A DNA stretch of 64,000 nt from Achromobacter pestifer (GTDB lineage: Bacteria > Pseudomonadota > Gammaproteobacteria > Burkholderiales > Burkholderiaceae_B). The position numbers were made by a program, and so were the translations under genes. The stretch lies in assembly GCF_013267355.1 (NCBI RefSeq), contig NZ_CP053985.1:2046001-2110000 (forward strand). Reading direction: 5' to 3'. Of the stretch, positions 1 to 8,070 are shown piece after piece; the first letter of the stretch is position 1, and each line of letters begins with the position of its first letter. The notes under the pieces are model-generated. The model made no database searches and had not been told where the DNA came from. It saw only the letters and a program-made list of their open reading frames with translations.

Positions 1-1
1 C

Positions 2-355
2 GCCCACGCGGCCCAGGGCCAGGATCCCGACTTCGGCAAGGGATCGACCGCCTACAACCGCTACCTGGGCGATCCGGAACACGAACCCAACCCCTGCCTC
101 ACGCCGCTGGGCGCGGGCCCCTATTACGCCGTCAAGGTCTATCCCGGCGACATTGGCACGGCTTGCGGCATCGCCGCCAATCCGCACGCCCAGGCCCTGG
201 ACGCCGCAAGCGCGCCCATCCCCGGCCTCTACGTGGCCGGCAACGACATGCAGTCCGTGATGGGCGGCGCCTATCCCGGCCCCGGCATCACGCTTGGTCC
301 CGCCCTGACCTTCGGCTGGATCGCTGGACAACATCTGGCCCATGCACAACACTGA
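2..355 (+). CDS. FAD-dependent 3-ketosteroid dehydrogenase / fumarate reductase-type flavoprotein, C-terminal part
   Basis: Only the last 117 codons are present; the 5' part lies outside the window. The visible part holds the conserved C-terminal FAD-binding signature of the succinate dehydrogenase/fumarate reductase and 3-ketosteroid-delta1-dehydrogenase flavoprotein family: a GLYVAGNDMQS segment, then a GGAYPGPGITLGPALTFG segment that closes over the flavin. These proteins oxidise or reduce C-C bonds using FAD in the cytoplasm. The substrate cannot be told from this fragment. The stop TGA is followed 25 nt later by the GST gene start, so the two are probably co-transcribed. Confidence 0.85.
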   Translation, partial: AHAAQGQDPDFGKGSTAYNRYLGDPEHEPNPCLTPLGAGPYYAVKVYPGDIGTACGIAANPHAQALDAASAPIPGLYVAGNDMQSVMGGAYPGPGITLGPALTFGWIAGQHLAHAQH

Positions 356-380
356 CGCCTCTCCACCGACAAGGATCCCC

Positions 381-980
381 ATGAAAATCTTCTACTCGCC
401 CGCCTCGCCCTTCGTGCGCAAGTGCATGGTCATCGCCCATGAACTCGGTCTGGCCGACCGCATCGAGAAGCTGCCGAGCGCGGCCGGTCCCGTCGCACGC
501 GACCAGACCATCATTCCCAGCAATCCGCTGGGCCAGGTGCCCACCTTCATCACCGATGACGGCCAGGCGCTGTACGACAGCCGCGTGGTCTGCGAATACC
601 TGAACGACCTGGGCGGCGGTTCGCTGTTCCCGGCCGGCAAGACGCGCTGGCAGGTGCTGACGGAACAATCCATGGCCGACGGCATGCTGGGCGCGGCGCT
701 GCTGGCCCGCTACGAAACCGTGCTGCGTCCGGAAGCGCTGCGCTGGGACGGCTGGGTTGAGGGCCAGCTGGACAAGGTCCGCGACGGCCTCGCGCTGGTG
801 GAACAGAACGCCGCCGCGCTGGCGGGCCGCCTGGACATCGGCACCATCACCATCGGTTGCGCGCTGGGCTATCTGGACTTCCGATTCCCCGACCTGGACT
901 GGCGCGCCGGCCACCCGGCCACCGCCGCCTGGTACGAGACCTTCAGCCAGCGCCCGTCCATGCAGGCCACCAAACCCTGA
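381..980 (+). CDS. Glutathione S-transferase family protein
   Basis: A 199-residue protein. The N-terminus (KIFYSPASPFVRKCM) is the thioredoxin-fold domain of a GST, with the SPFVRK helix start in the place of the catalytic Ser/Cys. The helical C-terminal domain spans roughly residues 85-195. The ATG at 381 is preferred to the in-frame ATG at 342 because an AAGGA ribosome-binding site lies at 371-375 and the homologous fold begins there. It follows the flavoprotein gene closely, which suggests one operon, and a terminator sits about 90 bp after its stop. The substrate is unknown. Confidence 0.9.
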   Translation: MKIFYSPASPFVRKCMVIAHELGLADRIEKLPSAAGPVARDQTIIPSNPLGQVPTFITDDGQALYDSRVVCEYLNDLGGGSLFPAGKTRWQVLTEQSMADGMLGAALLARYETVLRPEALRWDGWVEGQLDKVRDGLALVEQNAAALAGRLDIGTITIGCALGYLDFRFPDLDWRAGHPATAAWYETFSQRPSMQATKP

Positions 981-1073
981 TCCGGTTTGGGCAGGCGCAG
1001 GGCCGGGAGAACCCGCCGGGCTCCCTGGCCATCACCTGCCTTGGTACGGCGCGGCCCCGGGCAGCGTCGCTAG

Positions 1074-1103
1074 GGCCCCTGGCATGTTCAGGGGCCTTTT
1101 TTT
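1074..1103 (+). terminator. Rho-independent terminator after the GST gene
   Basis: A perfect 8-bp stem, GGCCCCTG (1074-1081) with CAGGGGCC (1089-1096), has a 7-nt loop and is followed by a run of T to 1103. It closes the flavoprotein-GST transcript. Confidence 0.9.
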
Positions 1104-1181
1104 CGCCCGGATCGCCCTCAGCTGTTACAGTGAAGTCGGCAGGCGGGCCGATCCGCCCGCCATCGCCAGAAGAGGCCCAGC

Positions 1182-1688
1182 ATGAACGTCGCTGCGATCT
1201 CCGCCATCCACCGGGCCGACGCGCCCTACCCCGCGCGCTCCGCCGCGCTGGACGCCGCCCGCGCATTCCCCGAAACCCAACGCGTCGCCCACGTCCAGGC
1301 GGCCCGGGCCGCGGCCGCCGGCCACGCGGCGCAAGCCATCCGCGAACGCGCGAGCCTGTCATTGCCGCTAAGCTCCTTCGGCGCCTCCAATGCGGACGCG
1401 CTGCGCGATCTGCACGCGGAATCGCGCATGCGCCGCGCCGTCGAGGATTTCACCGCGCAGCCCGACCCCGCGGCCCAGCGCGCCGGCTCCGCCAACGACC
1501 TGGGCACCATCGAAGGCCTGATGCCGCTGCAGGCCTACCGCGTCGCCATGGGCAATCCGCAGGTCCAGGAACTGCAGACCGCCGTGGCCATGAAGGCCGC
1601 CGGCCTGGGCATCCCCAAGGTCGCCAACATCGGCGCGACCGAGAACGTCACGGACAACGCGCGCTACCGGCCGGGCCACACGCCCTGA
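1182..1688 (+). CDS. Hypothetical protein, unrecognised family
   Basis: A 168-residue open frame with an AGAGG ribosome-binding site about 7 nt before the ATG, isolated between two strong terminators (1074-1103 and 1698-1721), so it is a one-gene transcription unit. The first 60 residues are Ala/Arg-rich and probably helical. The C-terminal third is more complex, with a predicted helix at LMPLQAYRVAMGNPQVQELQ, and ends in a polar tail. There is no signal peptide or transmembrane segment. I do not recognise the family. Independent expression signals and third-position GC bias like its neighbours favour a real gene. Confidence 0.65.
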   Translation: MNVAAISAIHRADAPYPARSAALDAARAFPETQRVAHVQAARAAAAGHAAQAIRERASLSLPLSSFGASNADALRDLHAESRMRRAVEDFTAQPDPAAQRAGSANDLGTIEGLMPLQAYRVAMGNPQVQELQTAVAMKAAGLGIPKVANIGATENVTDNARYRPGHTP

Positions 1689-1697
1689 CCAAAAAAA

Positions 1698-1721
1698 AGC
1701 CGCCTGACGCATCAGGCGGCT
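1698..1721. terminator. Bidirectional terminator between the orphan gene and the DUF3100 gene
   Basis: A perfect 10-bp stem, AGCCGCCTGA (1698-1707) with TCAGGCGGCT (1712-1721), has a CGCA tetraloop. A-run 1691-1698 becomes a U-run on the minus strand, so it is a strong terminator for the leftward DUF3100 gene and a weaker one (CTCTTCG) for the rightward gene. Confidence 0.85.
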
Positions 1722-1744
1722 CTTCGTTCGGAACCCGGCGGCGA

Positions 1745-3085
1745 TCAGTGGAAGAATTCCGCGATCATCGTCGCGCCCAGGAAGGTGCCCGCATTGGCGG
1801 CCAGGGAAACCACCACGATCTTCCAGCCCAGCTTGCGGAACGCCGGCAGGTCCTTGAGGATCGACAGGCCGGCCATGGCCAGGATCACGGTCGTGAACGG
1901 CAGGAAGTTGACCTTGCCGACCATCGCGATGATCTGGTCCGAGTACGGCAGCACGCCCGGGCAGCCGGCGGTCATGGCGATCAGCGACAGCACGAACACG
2001 GCCGGCAGCTTGGGCACCACGCGCAGCACCAGGTCGGTGATGACGACCAGCAGGATGATGATGCCCATGCCCGGCAAGGCATCGGCGAACGGCACGTTGT
2101 AGCCCAGGCGGTTGCCCACCAGCGCGAACAGGCCGCAGATGACGTAAGCGGTCAGGCGGTCGCCGAAGCCCATCTTGGCGCCGTGCGCCGGCGTCTCTTG
2201 CGCGACGCTGTCATCGGCGGCAGCGGCGGTTTCGGCCTTGCCGCGCGAGAAGCGGCCCAGCACGGGTTCCAGCTTGTCGTACAGGAAGATGGTGGTCGGC
2301 AGCGAGATGAACAGCGTGAAGTACACGCCCACCACCGTGGTCAGCAGGTTGGCGGCGGCGGCCAGGGCGGCCACCTGGTGCGCGACTTCGGGCGTCTGCT
2401 GGGACGCGATCGCGCCCACGCCGGCCGCCATCATGCTGCCCGAGCCCACGCCGGCGCCCATGGCGAGCGAGCGCGGATCGAAGATATTCAGGCTGGTGAT
2501 GAAGCCGGCCATCAGCGCCACGAACAGCGCGCCGATCACGGTGCCGGTGATGTACTCGGCCATCACGCCGCGGCCTTCAGGCGAGTTCATGCCGTAGCGC
2601 TCGCCGATGATCGCCAGGCTGGGCTCGCGGCCCACCGAGAAGGTGGCGCCGATGGCCTCGCGCTTGATGCCCAGCAGCAGCGCCAGCGGCAGGCCGATGG
2701 CCATGGTGCCGAAAAAGTGGCCGAACTCCTGGAACACCAGGGCCCAACCGGCTTCGCGCACCTGGGGCAAGGCGCCGCCCACCATCAGGCCCAGCTTGGC
2801 CAGGAAGGGCAGCAGCGCGTACTGCAGATAGCCGCTGATGCGGGTCTGCATGGCGGTGTCGATGTTCAGGCCGGCGGGCATGCGCTGGCCGAAGGCGGCC
2901 ACGATGGCGCCGATGAAGATGGCCCACAGCATGGGCTGCAGGACGATCTTGCCCGGGCCGACGTTGAAGGTGGCGCTGCCGATCGCCTCGGAAACGACAA
3001 CCACCAGCAGGATGGCGGCGAGCATGCGGATGCGCCCGGATAGCGGCATGGAAGGCGCGGCCAGGCTTGCGCTGGCATGTGACAT
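1745..3085 (-). CDS. DUF3100 family integral membrane protein, putative transporter
   Basis: A 446-residue polytopic membrane protein with about 11-12 hydrophobic segments and a variable hydrophilic loop (rich in Ala/Glu, around residues 275-305) in the middle. Conserved-looking stretches include MLWAIFIGAIVAAFG near the start and a glycine-rich run, MGAGVGSGSMMAAGVGA. This is the layout of DUF3100 proteins, which are often found beside amidohydrolases and LysR regulators and are presumed transporters. The start at 3085 was chosen because AGGGGAA lies just upstream; an open frame continues to 3316, but that stretch is Arg-rich and runs through the operator region. It is divergent from the LysR gene at 3377. 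The substrate is unknown. Confidence 0.8.
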   Translation of the reverse strand: MSHASASLAAPSMPLSGRIRMLAAILLVVVVSEAIGSATFNVGPGKIVLQPMLWAIFIGAIVAAFGQRMPAGLNIDTAMQTRISGYLQYALLPFLAKLGLMVGGALPQVREAGWALVFQEFGHFFGTMAIGLPLALLLGIKREAIGATFSVGREPSLAIIGERYGMNSPEGRGVMAEYITGTVIGALFVALMAGFITSLNIFDPRSLAMGAGVGSGSMMAAGVGAIASQQTPEVAHQVAALAAAANLLTTVVGVYFTLFISLPTTIFLYDKLEPVLGRFSRGKAETAAAADDSVAQETPAHGAKMGFGDRLTAYVICGLFALVGNRLGYNVPFADALPGMGIIILLVVITDLVLRVVPKLPAVFVLSLIAMTAGCPGVLPYSDQIIAMVGKVNFLPFTTVILAMAGLSILKDLPAFRKLGWKIVVVSLAANAGTFLGATMIAEFFH

Positions 3086-3251
3086 CGAATTCCCCTGATG
3101 AACGTAAATAATCGTCGTGGCTGCCCGCCGCAATCCCGGCCGGCTGGCGCCCGGAGTGGGCGTCGCAACGCGGCGGCGGCGACGGCGCGCGCAGCAGGGC
3201 CGATTTTCGCCGGGGGCCCGGCGCGCAACCATGACAGGGCTGGCGCATAAA

Positions 3252-3316
3252 CGTTGCGTAAAATGCAACGGACAAGCTTTTCCCGGGAAAATTTTGCATG
3301 AACTCGGATCATGCAA
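3252..3316. promoter_or_regulatory. Two inverted repeats, candidate LysR operator
   Basis: In the 291-bp divergent gap between the DUF3100 and LysR genes there are two related dyads. CGTTGC-N7-GCAACG (3252-3270) contains a T-N11-A core with arms TTGC and GCAA. TTGCATG-N9-CATGCAA (3294-3316) follows, with its centre about 44 bp (four helical turns) away. They share the half-site TTGC. The spacing and T-N11-A form are what a LysR-type regulator with recognition and activation sites would use. The rest of the gap is GC-rich with no other gene. Confidence 0.6.
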
Positions 3317-3376
3317 GGGTAAACCCTAGATTGTAGCTGTGGATCTGCCGCCGCACTCCCGCCAAGGAGCCCCGCC

Positions 3377-4312
3377 ATGGACGAAAAACTCGACGCCCGC
3401 CGCACCCATTACTTCATGCAGGTCATGAGCCGCGGCTCGGTGCGCGGCGCCGCCGAAGTGCTGGACATGGACCCGTCCGCCGTCAGCCGCGCCATCGCCG
3501 CGCTGGAGCGCGATTGCGGCATCGCGCTGTTCGAGCGCCGCGGACGCGGCGTGGTGCCCACGGACGCAGGACATATCCTGGCACGCTATATCAAGCGCCA
3601 GCAGGACATCCAGGAGAGCTTCTTCTCCGAGATCGACAGCCTGCGCAAGGCCGAACGGGGACACATAGACCTGGTGCTGGGCGAGGGCTTCGTGGAGCTG
3701 ATGTTCGAGCGCGTGCTGCCCGGCTACTGGCGCAGCCATCCGGAGGTCACGCTGGACATCGACGTGGCGCGCACCTCCGAGATCGTGCAGCGCATCATCG
3801 ACGACCGCGCCTATATAGGACTGGTGTTCCAGCCGCCCAACGACGCCCGCCTGCGCACCCATTATTCGCGGCCCGAGCCCATCCGCGCCATCGTCCGCGA
3901 CGACCACCCGCTGACCCGGCTGCGCCGCCCGCTGCTGCTGACCGACCTGGCCGACCATCCCGGCGCGTCCATGCAAGAGGGGTTCGGCGTGCGCCAGCAT
4001 ATCCAGGCCGCCGAGATCAGCGAACAGGTCCGGCTGCGCAATGTGCTGACCACCTCGTCCTTCAAGGCGCTGTGGCAATTCGCCGCCGCGGGCATCGGTT
4101 ATGCGCTGACGCCGCCCATCGCAGTCACCGCCGACCTGCGCGCCCAGCGCCTGGCCAGCCTGCCGCTGGCCAACCCCATCCTCAACCAAGGCAGCCTGCA
4201 CGTGCTGAGCCGCGCCGGCCGGCATATCTCGCCCGCCGCGCGCGAATTGCTGGACCACATCGTGCGCGGCATCGGCGCCCCGGCCGGTTCGACGTCTGAT
4301 ACGGTCGGGTAA
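3377..4312 (+). CDS. LysR-family transcriptional regulator
   Basis: A 311-residue LysR regulator. The winged helix-turn-helix occupies residues 5-65 (RRTHYFMQVMSRGSVRGAAE then DPSAVSRAIAALE), and the effector-binding periplasmic-protein-like domain runs from about residue 95 to 295. AAGGAG at 3364-3369 precedes the ATG. It is divergently transcribed from the DUF3100 membrane protein and is therefore the likely regulator of that gene and of itself through the dyads at 3252-3316. The inducer is unknown. Confidence 0.92.
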   Translation: MDEKLDARRTHYFMQVMSRGSVRGAAEVLDMDPSAVSRAIAALERDCGIALFERRGRGVVPTDAGHILARYIKRQQDIQESFFSEIDSLRKAERGHIDLVLGEGFVELMFERVLPGYWRSHPEVTLDIDVARTSEIVQRIIDDRAYIGLVFQPPNDARLRTHYSRPEPIRAIVRDDHPLTRLRRPLLLTDLADHPGASMQEGFGVRQHIQAAEISEQVRLRNVLTTSSFKALWQFAAAGIGYALTPPIAVTADLRAQRLASLPLANPILNQGSLHVLSRAGRHISPAARELLDHIVRGIGAPAGSTSDTVG

Positions 4313-4387
4313 CGCGGATCTGCATCTGTTCCCCCGGACGGCGCCGGCCTACATTTGCAGCATCGCCACGACGCCAGGAGGGACTAC

Positions 4388-4579
4388 ATGCTCAGTTTCT
4401 TGCGCACGGTCAAATCCGTGCTGTGGGGATTCTTCGGCGTGCGCCGCGGGCGCGGGTACGATGCCGACATCGCCAACAACAAGCCGGCGCCATTGATATT
4501 GACCGGGCTGCTGATGGCGGCTTGTCTGGTGGTCATTCTGGTGCTGGTCGCGCGCTGGGCTGTGAACGCCGCGTTGTAA
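4388..4579 (+). CDS. DUF2970 small membrane protein
   Basis: A 63-residue protein with an AGGAGGG ribosome-binding site 5 nt before the ATG. It has an N-terminal amphipathic stretch (LRTVKSVLWGFFGVRRG), the family-typical charged region DADIAN, and one C-terminal transmembrane helix (ILTGLLMAACLVVILVLVA). Length and layout fit DUF2970, common in betaproteobacteria and of unknown function. It lies between the LysR gene and the tandem repeat and seems to be its own transcription unit. Confidence 0.8.
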   Translation: MLSFLRTVKSVLWGFFGVRRGRGYDADIANNKPAPLILTGLLMAACLVVILVLVARWAVNAAL

Positions 4580-4583
4580 ATCG

Positions 4584-4757
4584 GCCGTCCCGCCGCCGGG
4601 CCGTCCCAAGGCGGAACAGCCCCCTCGGGGGGCAGCAAACGCGCGACAGCGCGTGCAGCGTGGGGGTGCACATCGCCGTCCCGCCGCCGGGCCGTCCCAA
4701 GGCGGGACAGCCCCCTCGGGGGGCAGCAAACGCGCGCCAGCGCGTGCAGCGTGGGGG
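4584..4757. repeat. Tandem pair of a 91-bp GC-rich intergenic repeat
   Basis: Two nearly identical units of about 83 bp start at 4584 and 4675 (period 91). Each runs GCCGTCCCGCCGCCGGGCCG..., then CCCCCTCGGGGGG, then CAGCAAACGCGC and GCGTGCAGCGTGGGGG. Only a few bases differ. Each unit contains a CCCCCTCGGGGGG hairpin and a second small dyad (GCGC...GCGC). It resembles GC-rich repeats I recall between genes in Bordetella and Achromobacter; that link is from memory. It fills most of the 314-bp gap between the DUF2970 gene and the sulfite reductase gene, and no other gene is visible there. Confidence 0.85.
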
Positions 4758-4893
4758 CCCCCATTACCTTATTACCAGAATGACTTAGACGGTCGCCGCA
4801 GCTGCCTGTTACGGTTATGAACCCCTTTCTCCTGCCGCATTGCGCCGGGCGACCGCCGGGGTCCAGACCGAGAAGACTTCAAGGGCAGTAGAC

Positions 4894-6636
4894 ATGTACG
4901 TGTATGACCCCGTCGACCAGCAATTAGTCGAGCAACGCGTGGCGCAGTTCTCCGACCAGACACGCCGCTTCCTCGATGGCCAACTAACGGAAGATGAATT
5001 CCGCGTTTTGCGCCTGCAGAACGGCCTGTACATCCAGCGCCACGCGCCCATGCTGCGCGTCGCGATCCCCTACGGCATCCTGGCGTCGCGCCAATTGCGC
5101 ACGCTGGCGCACATCGCGCGCAAATGGGACCGCGGCTACGGCCATTTCAGCACCCGCCAGAACATCCAGTTCAATTGGCCCAAGCTCGAAGACGTGCCGG
5201 ACATCCTGGCTGAACTCGCCACCGTGCAGATGCATGCCATCCAGACCAGCGGCAACTGCATCCGCAACACCACCACCGACCATTTCGCCGGCGTCGCGCC
5301 GGACGAGCTGGTGGATCCGCTGGTGTGGTGCGAGATCATCCGCCAATGGTCCACGCTGCACCCCGAATTCGCCTTTTTGCCGCGCAAATTCAAGATCGCG
5401 GTCAGCGGCGCGGTGCAGGACCGCGCGGCCGTGGGCGTGCACGACATCGGCCTGCAGGCCGTCGAACGCGACGGCAAGCTGGGCTTTCGCGTCTGGGTCG
5501 GCGGCGGGCTGGGCCGCACGCCCATCGTCGGCAAGCTGATCAATCCCTTCGTCGAATGGCAGGACCTGCTGACCTATCTGCAGGCCGCGCTGCGGGTCTA
5601 CAACCTGCACGGTCGCCGCGACAACAAGTACAAGGCGCGCATCAAGATTCTCGTCAAGGACCTGACGCCGGAAGTCTACGCGCAGCAGGTGGACGAGCAG
5701 TGGCAGCTCATCAAGGGCGGCCCGGACACCATCACCCAGGAATTCGTCGATAGCATCAAGGCCCGTTTCGTCTGGCCGCAATACGACTCCGCCGCGACGC
5801 AGGACATCGACAACACCGCCGCGCTCGCCGCCGCCGATCCGCGCTTCGCGCGTTGGCTGCGCACCAACGTGCACCCGCACAAAGTGGCCGGCTATGCCGC
5901 CGTCACCGTGTCGCTCAAGCCCACCGGCGTGCCGCCGGGCGACATCACCGCCGACCAGATGGACGCGGTGGCCAACCTGGCCGACGAATACGGCTTCGGC
6001 GAGCTGCGCGTCTCGCACGAGCAGAACCTGATCCTGGCCGACGTGCGCCGCGCGCGCCTGCATGAACTCTGGACCACGCTGCAGGCGCTGAACCTGGCCA
6101 CGCCCAACATCGGGCTGCTGACCAACATCATCGCCTGTCCGGGCGGGGATTTCTGCGCGCTGGCCAATGCCGTCTCGATCCCCGTGGCCGAAGCCATCCA
6201 GCGCCAGTTCGACAACCTCGACTACCTGTTCGAGATCGGCGAGCTGGATCTGAACATCTCGGGCTGCATCAACTCCTGCGGCCACCATCACGTGGGCCAT
6301 ATCGGCATCCTCGGGGTCGATAAGGCCGGCGAGGAGTGGTATCAGGTCACCATCGGCGGCCGCCAGAACGGCGCCGCCAAGCCGCTGCCCGACATCGAAT
6401 CCACGCGCGGCGGCGGCGCCGCGATCGGCCGCATCATCGGTCCGTCGTTCGCGCGCGACCAGGTCGCGGGCGTGGTGGACCGCCTTGTCCGCACCTACCT
6501 GGGCCTGCGCGACAGCGAAGAGGAACGCTTCATCGACGTGGTGGACCGCGTCGGCATCGACCCCTTCAAGCAGGACGTCTACTCCGATCCCGCCTTCGCC
6601 AAACCCACGCAGCACGCCGAGGCCGCCCATGTCTGA
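4894..6636 (+). CDS. cysI: Nitrite/sulfite reductase (ferredoxin-type siroheme hemoprotein)
   Basis: A 580-residue siroheme/[4Fe-4S] reductase with two ferredoxin-like half domains. The cluster and siroheme ligands are visible as Cys415 and Cys421 (CPGGDFC) and Cys458 and Cys462 (SGCINSC followed by GHHHVGH). Siroheme-contact arginines sit in the FSTRQNIQF and SGNCIRNTTTD segments. It reduces sulfite to sulfide, or possibly nitrite to ammonia, with six electrons. The partner DUF934 gene overlapping its 3' end is typical of the sulfite-assimilation version in beta- and gammaproteobacteria. The ATG at 4894 (MYVYDP) is preferred to an upstream in-frame start at 4840. No cysH, cysD or cysN follows, so the operon is short here. 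Confidence 0.88.
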   Translation: MYVYDPVDQQLVEQRVAQFSDQTRRFLDGQLTEDEFRVLRLQNGLYIQRHAPMLRVAIPYGILASRQLRTLAHIARKWDRGYGHFSTRQNIQFNWPKLEDVPDILAELATVQMHAIQTSGNCIRNTTTDHFAGVAPDELVDPLVWCEIIRQWSTLHPEFAFLPRKFKIAVSGAVQDRAAVGVHDIGLQAVERDGKLGFRVWVGGGLGRTPIVGKLINPFVEWQDLLTYLQAALRVYNLHGRRDNKYKARIKILVKDLTPEVYAQQVDEQWQLIKGGPDTITQEFVDSIKARFVWPQYDSAATQDIDNTAALAAADPRFARWLRTNVHPHKVAGYAAVTVSLKPTGVPPGDITADQMDAVANLADEYGFGELRVSHEQNLILADVRRARLHELWTTLQALNLATPNIGLLTNIIACPGGDFCALANAVSIPVAEAIQRQFDNLDYLFEIGELDLNISGCINSCGHHHVGHIGILGVDKAGEEWYQVTIGGRQNGAAKPLPDIESTRGGGAAIGRIIGPSFARDQVAGVVDRLVRTYLGLRDSEEERFIDVVDRVGIDPFKQDVYSDPAFAKPTQHAEAAHV

Positions 6637-7174
6637 AATCTATCCGCACGACACCCCCGGCCCGCACCTGATCCGCAACGGCCGCCTGGAGGCCGACACC
6701 GCACGCCTCTTCACGCCCGAGCCCGAAGTCCCCGCCGAGGGCCAGGTGCCTGGCGACGCGCCGGGCTGGATCGTGCCGCTGTCCACCTGGAAGACCTCGC
6801 GCGCCACCTTGCGCCGCCACCAGCATCCGGTCGCGGTCCTGCTCGACCCCGACGCCGACCTGCGCGATCTGGCCGACACCGACGGCACGCTGGATCCCGC
6901 CGGCATCGCCTTCATCGCCGTGGATTTTCCGGTCTATACCGATGGCCGCGGCTATTCACTGGCGCAGTTGCTGCGCACGCGCTACCGGTGGCAAGGCGAA
7001 CTGCGCGCGGTCGGCGACGTGATGATCGACACCATCCACTACCAGGCGCGCGTCGGCTTCGACAGCTTCCTGGTCAAGCCCGGCCACGATCCGCACAAGG
7101 CCCTGGAAGCCTTCAAGACGTTCACGGTGCATTACCAGAAGACCTATCGGGTGCCGACGCCGGCAGCCGCCTAG
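6629..7174 (+). CDS. DUF934 protein, accessory to sulfite reduction
   Basis: A 181-residue cytoplasmic protein whose ATG overlaps the reductase stop by 8 bp, implying translational coupling. The C-terminal half carries the DUF934 core (FPVYTDGRGYSLAQLLRTRY then GEL-AVGDVMIDT and GFDSFLVKPGHDP). DUF934 genes almost always accompany cysI-type reductases and are annotated as probably involved in sulfite reduction; the biochemical role is not established. Its stop overlaps the convergent IclR gene stop by 4 bp. Confidence 0.85.
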   Translation: MSEIYPHDTPGPHLIRNGRLEADTARLFTPEPEVPAEGQVPGDAPGWIVPLSTWKTSRATLRRHQHPVAVLLDPDADLRDLADTDGTLDPAGIAFIAVDFPVYTDGRGYSLAQLLRTRYRWQGELRAVGDVMIDTIHYQARVGFDSFLVKPGHDPHKALEAFKTFTVHYQKTYRVPTPAAA

Positions 7175-7968
7175 CCGCCCGAAAATCCCGGCAGCGCCCA
7201 GCGCTGCGTCCTGACCTCATCCTGCGCCAGCTGGGCGCGGATCAGGTCGGCGATATTGCGCTGGCGCGCCGCCTGCATGCGGCTGATCAGGCTGGACACG
7301 CTGACGGCCAGGCGCGGATATCCGCCAGCGTCGCACAGGGCCACGCCCACGCCCAGCACGCCAGGGACCGCCGCGTTGCCCACCACGGACCAGCCGCGCC
7401 CGCGCGTGTTCTCCACCAAGCGCCGCATCTGCGCCACCGTCATGCCGCCATAGGCGCGCAGGGCCTGCTCGTTCTGCGCAATCACCTCTTCCGACTCGGC
7501 TGACGGCAGCGCCGCCAATAACGCCAGCCCGGCCGCCCCCACGCCCAGCGGCTGGCGGTGCCCCACCGTGACCGCCAGCACCTGCACAGGGTAGTTGCCC
7601 ACTTCGCGGTGCAGGCAGAGCGAATCGTTGCCGGCGCGGCAGATGAGAAAAGCGGAATCGCCGCTCACGTCGCTGATCTGGCGCAGCACCGGCCGCAGGC
7701 TGCGCACCGCTTGCGCGTGTGGATCGCCGGCCATCATCACGCCCAGCTCGGCCACGCGCCAACGCGGCGCCTCGGACTCGCGCAAGGCGTAGCCCTCCTG
7801 CACCAGCACGTCGAGATAGCGATAGGCCGTGGTCCGCTGCATGCCCGCCGCGCGCGCGATGTCGACCACGTGCATGCCCGCCGCCCCTGCCTGCCGCAGC
7901 ACGCCCAGCACGCGCAGCCCGCGGCGCAACACGCGCGGCCCGGAGCCTTCGGATTCTGGTTTGTTCAT
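7171..7968 (-). CDS. IclR-family transcriptional regulator
   Basis: A 265-residue IclR regulator. The N-terminal winged helix is at about residues 10-70 (GLRVLGVLRQAG, VVDIARAAGMQRTTAYRYLDVL), and the GAF-like effector domain is at 85-250, ending with a helix (RMQAARQRNIADLIRAQL). The ATG at 7968 sits inside a TGTCCAAAAAATGAACA element resembling the operator at 8036-8052, suggesting autorepression. No clear Shine-Dalgarno is seen. It is divergent from the Bug receptor-acyl-CoA synthetase-lyase operon, its likely target. Confidence 0.9.
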   Translation of the reverse strand: MNKPESEGSGPRVLRRGLRVLGVLRQAGAAGMHVVDIARAAGMQRTTAYRYLDVLVQEGYALRESEAPRWRVAELGVMMAGDPHAQAVRSLRPVLRQISDVSGDSAFLICRAGNDSLCLHREVGNYPVQVLAVTVGHRQPLGVGAAGLALLAALPSAESEEVIAQNEQALRAYGGMTVAQMRRLVENTRGRGWSVVGNAAVPGVLGVGVALCDAGGYPRLAVSVSSLISRMQAARQRNIADLIRAQLAQDEVRTQRWALPGFSGG

Positions 7969-8052
7969 TTTTTGGACAGCTTGCGTTGATGAGGCCCCTA
8001 TCAAAGCCCAATATGAATCCGGGCAGACGCAGAGCTGTCCAAATATTAGACA
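7962..8052. promoter_or_regulatory. Candidate IclR operators between regulator and catabolic operon
   Basis: TGTCCAAATATTAGACA (8036-8052) is an imperfect 17-bp palindrome of the form TGTCYAAN(5)TRGACA, close in style to known IclR-family sites. A second, weaker copy (TGTCCAAAAAATGAACA) is read on the minus strand from 7978 to 7962 and covers the IclR start codon. The two sites together give a perfect 11-bp inverted pair, TTTGGACAGCT (about 7970-7980) with AGCTGTCCAAA (about 8033-8043). The downstream site lies 18 bp before the Bug gene start. Confidence 0.6.
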
Positions 8053-8070
8053 AACAGGACGGAGACAACA

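Noticed and set aside
857..3043. A long plus-strand frame through the orphan and DUF3100 genes
   Set aside because: It crosses two strong terminators and is Arg/His/Gln-rich, typical of shadow frames; the opposite or overlapping genes explain the DNA.
4894..6636. Assimilatory nitrite reductase NirA
   Set aside because: Not excluded by motifs, but the overlapping DUF934 gene is typical of sulfite reduction and no nitrate genes are nearby.
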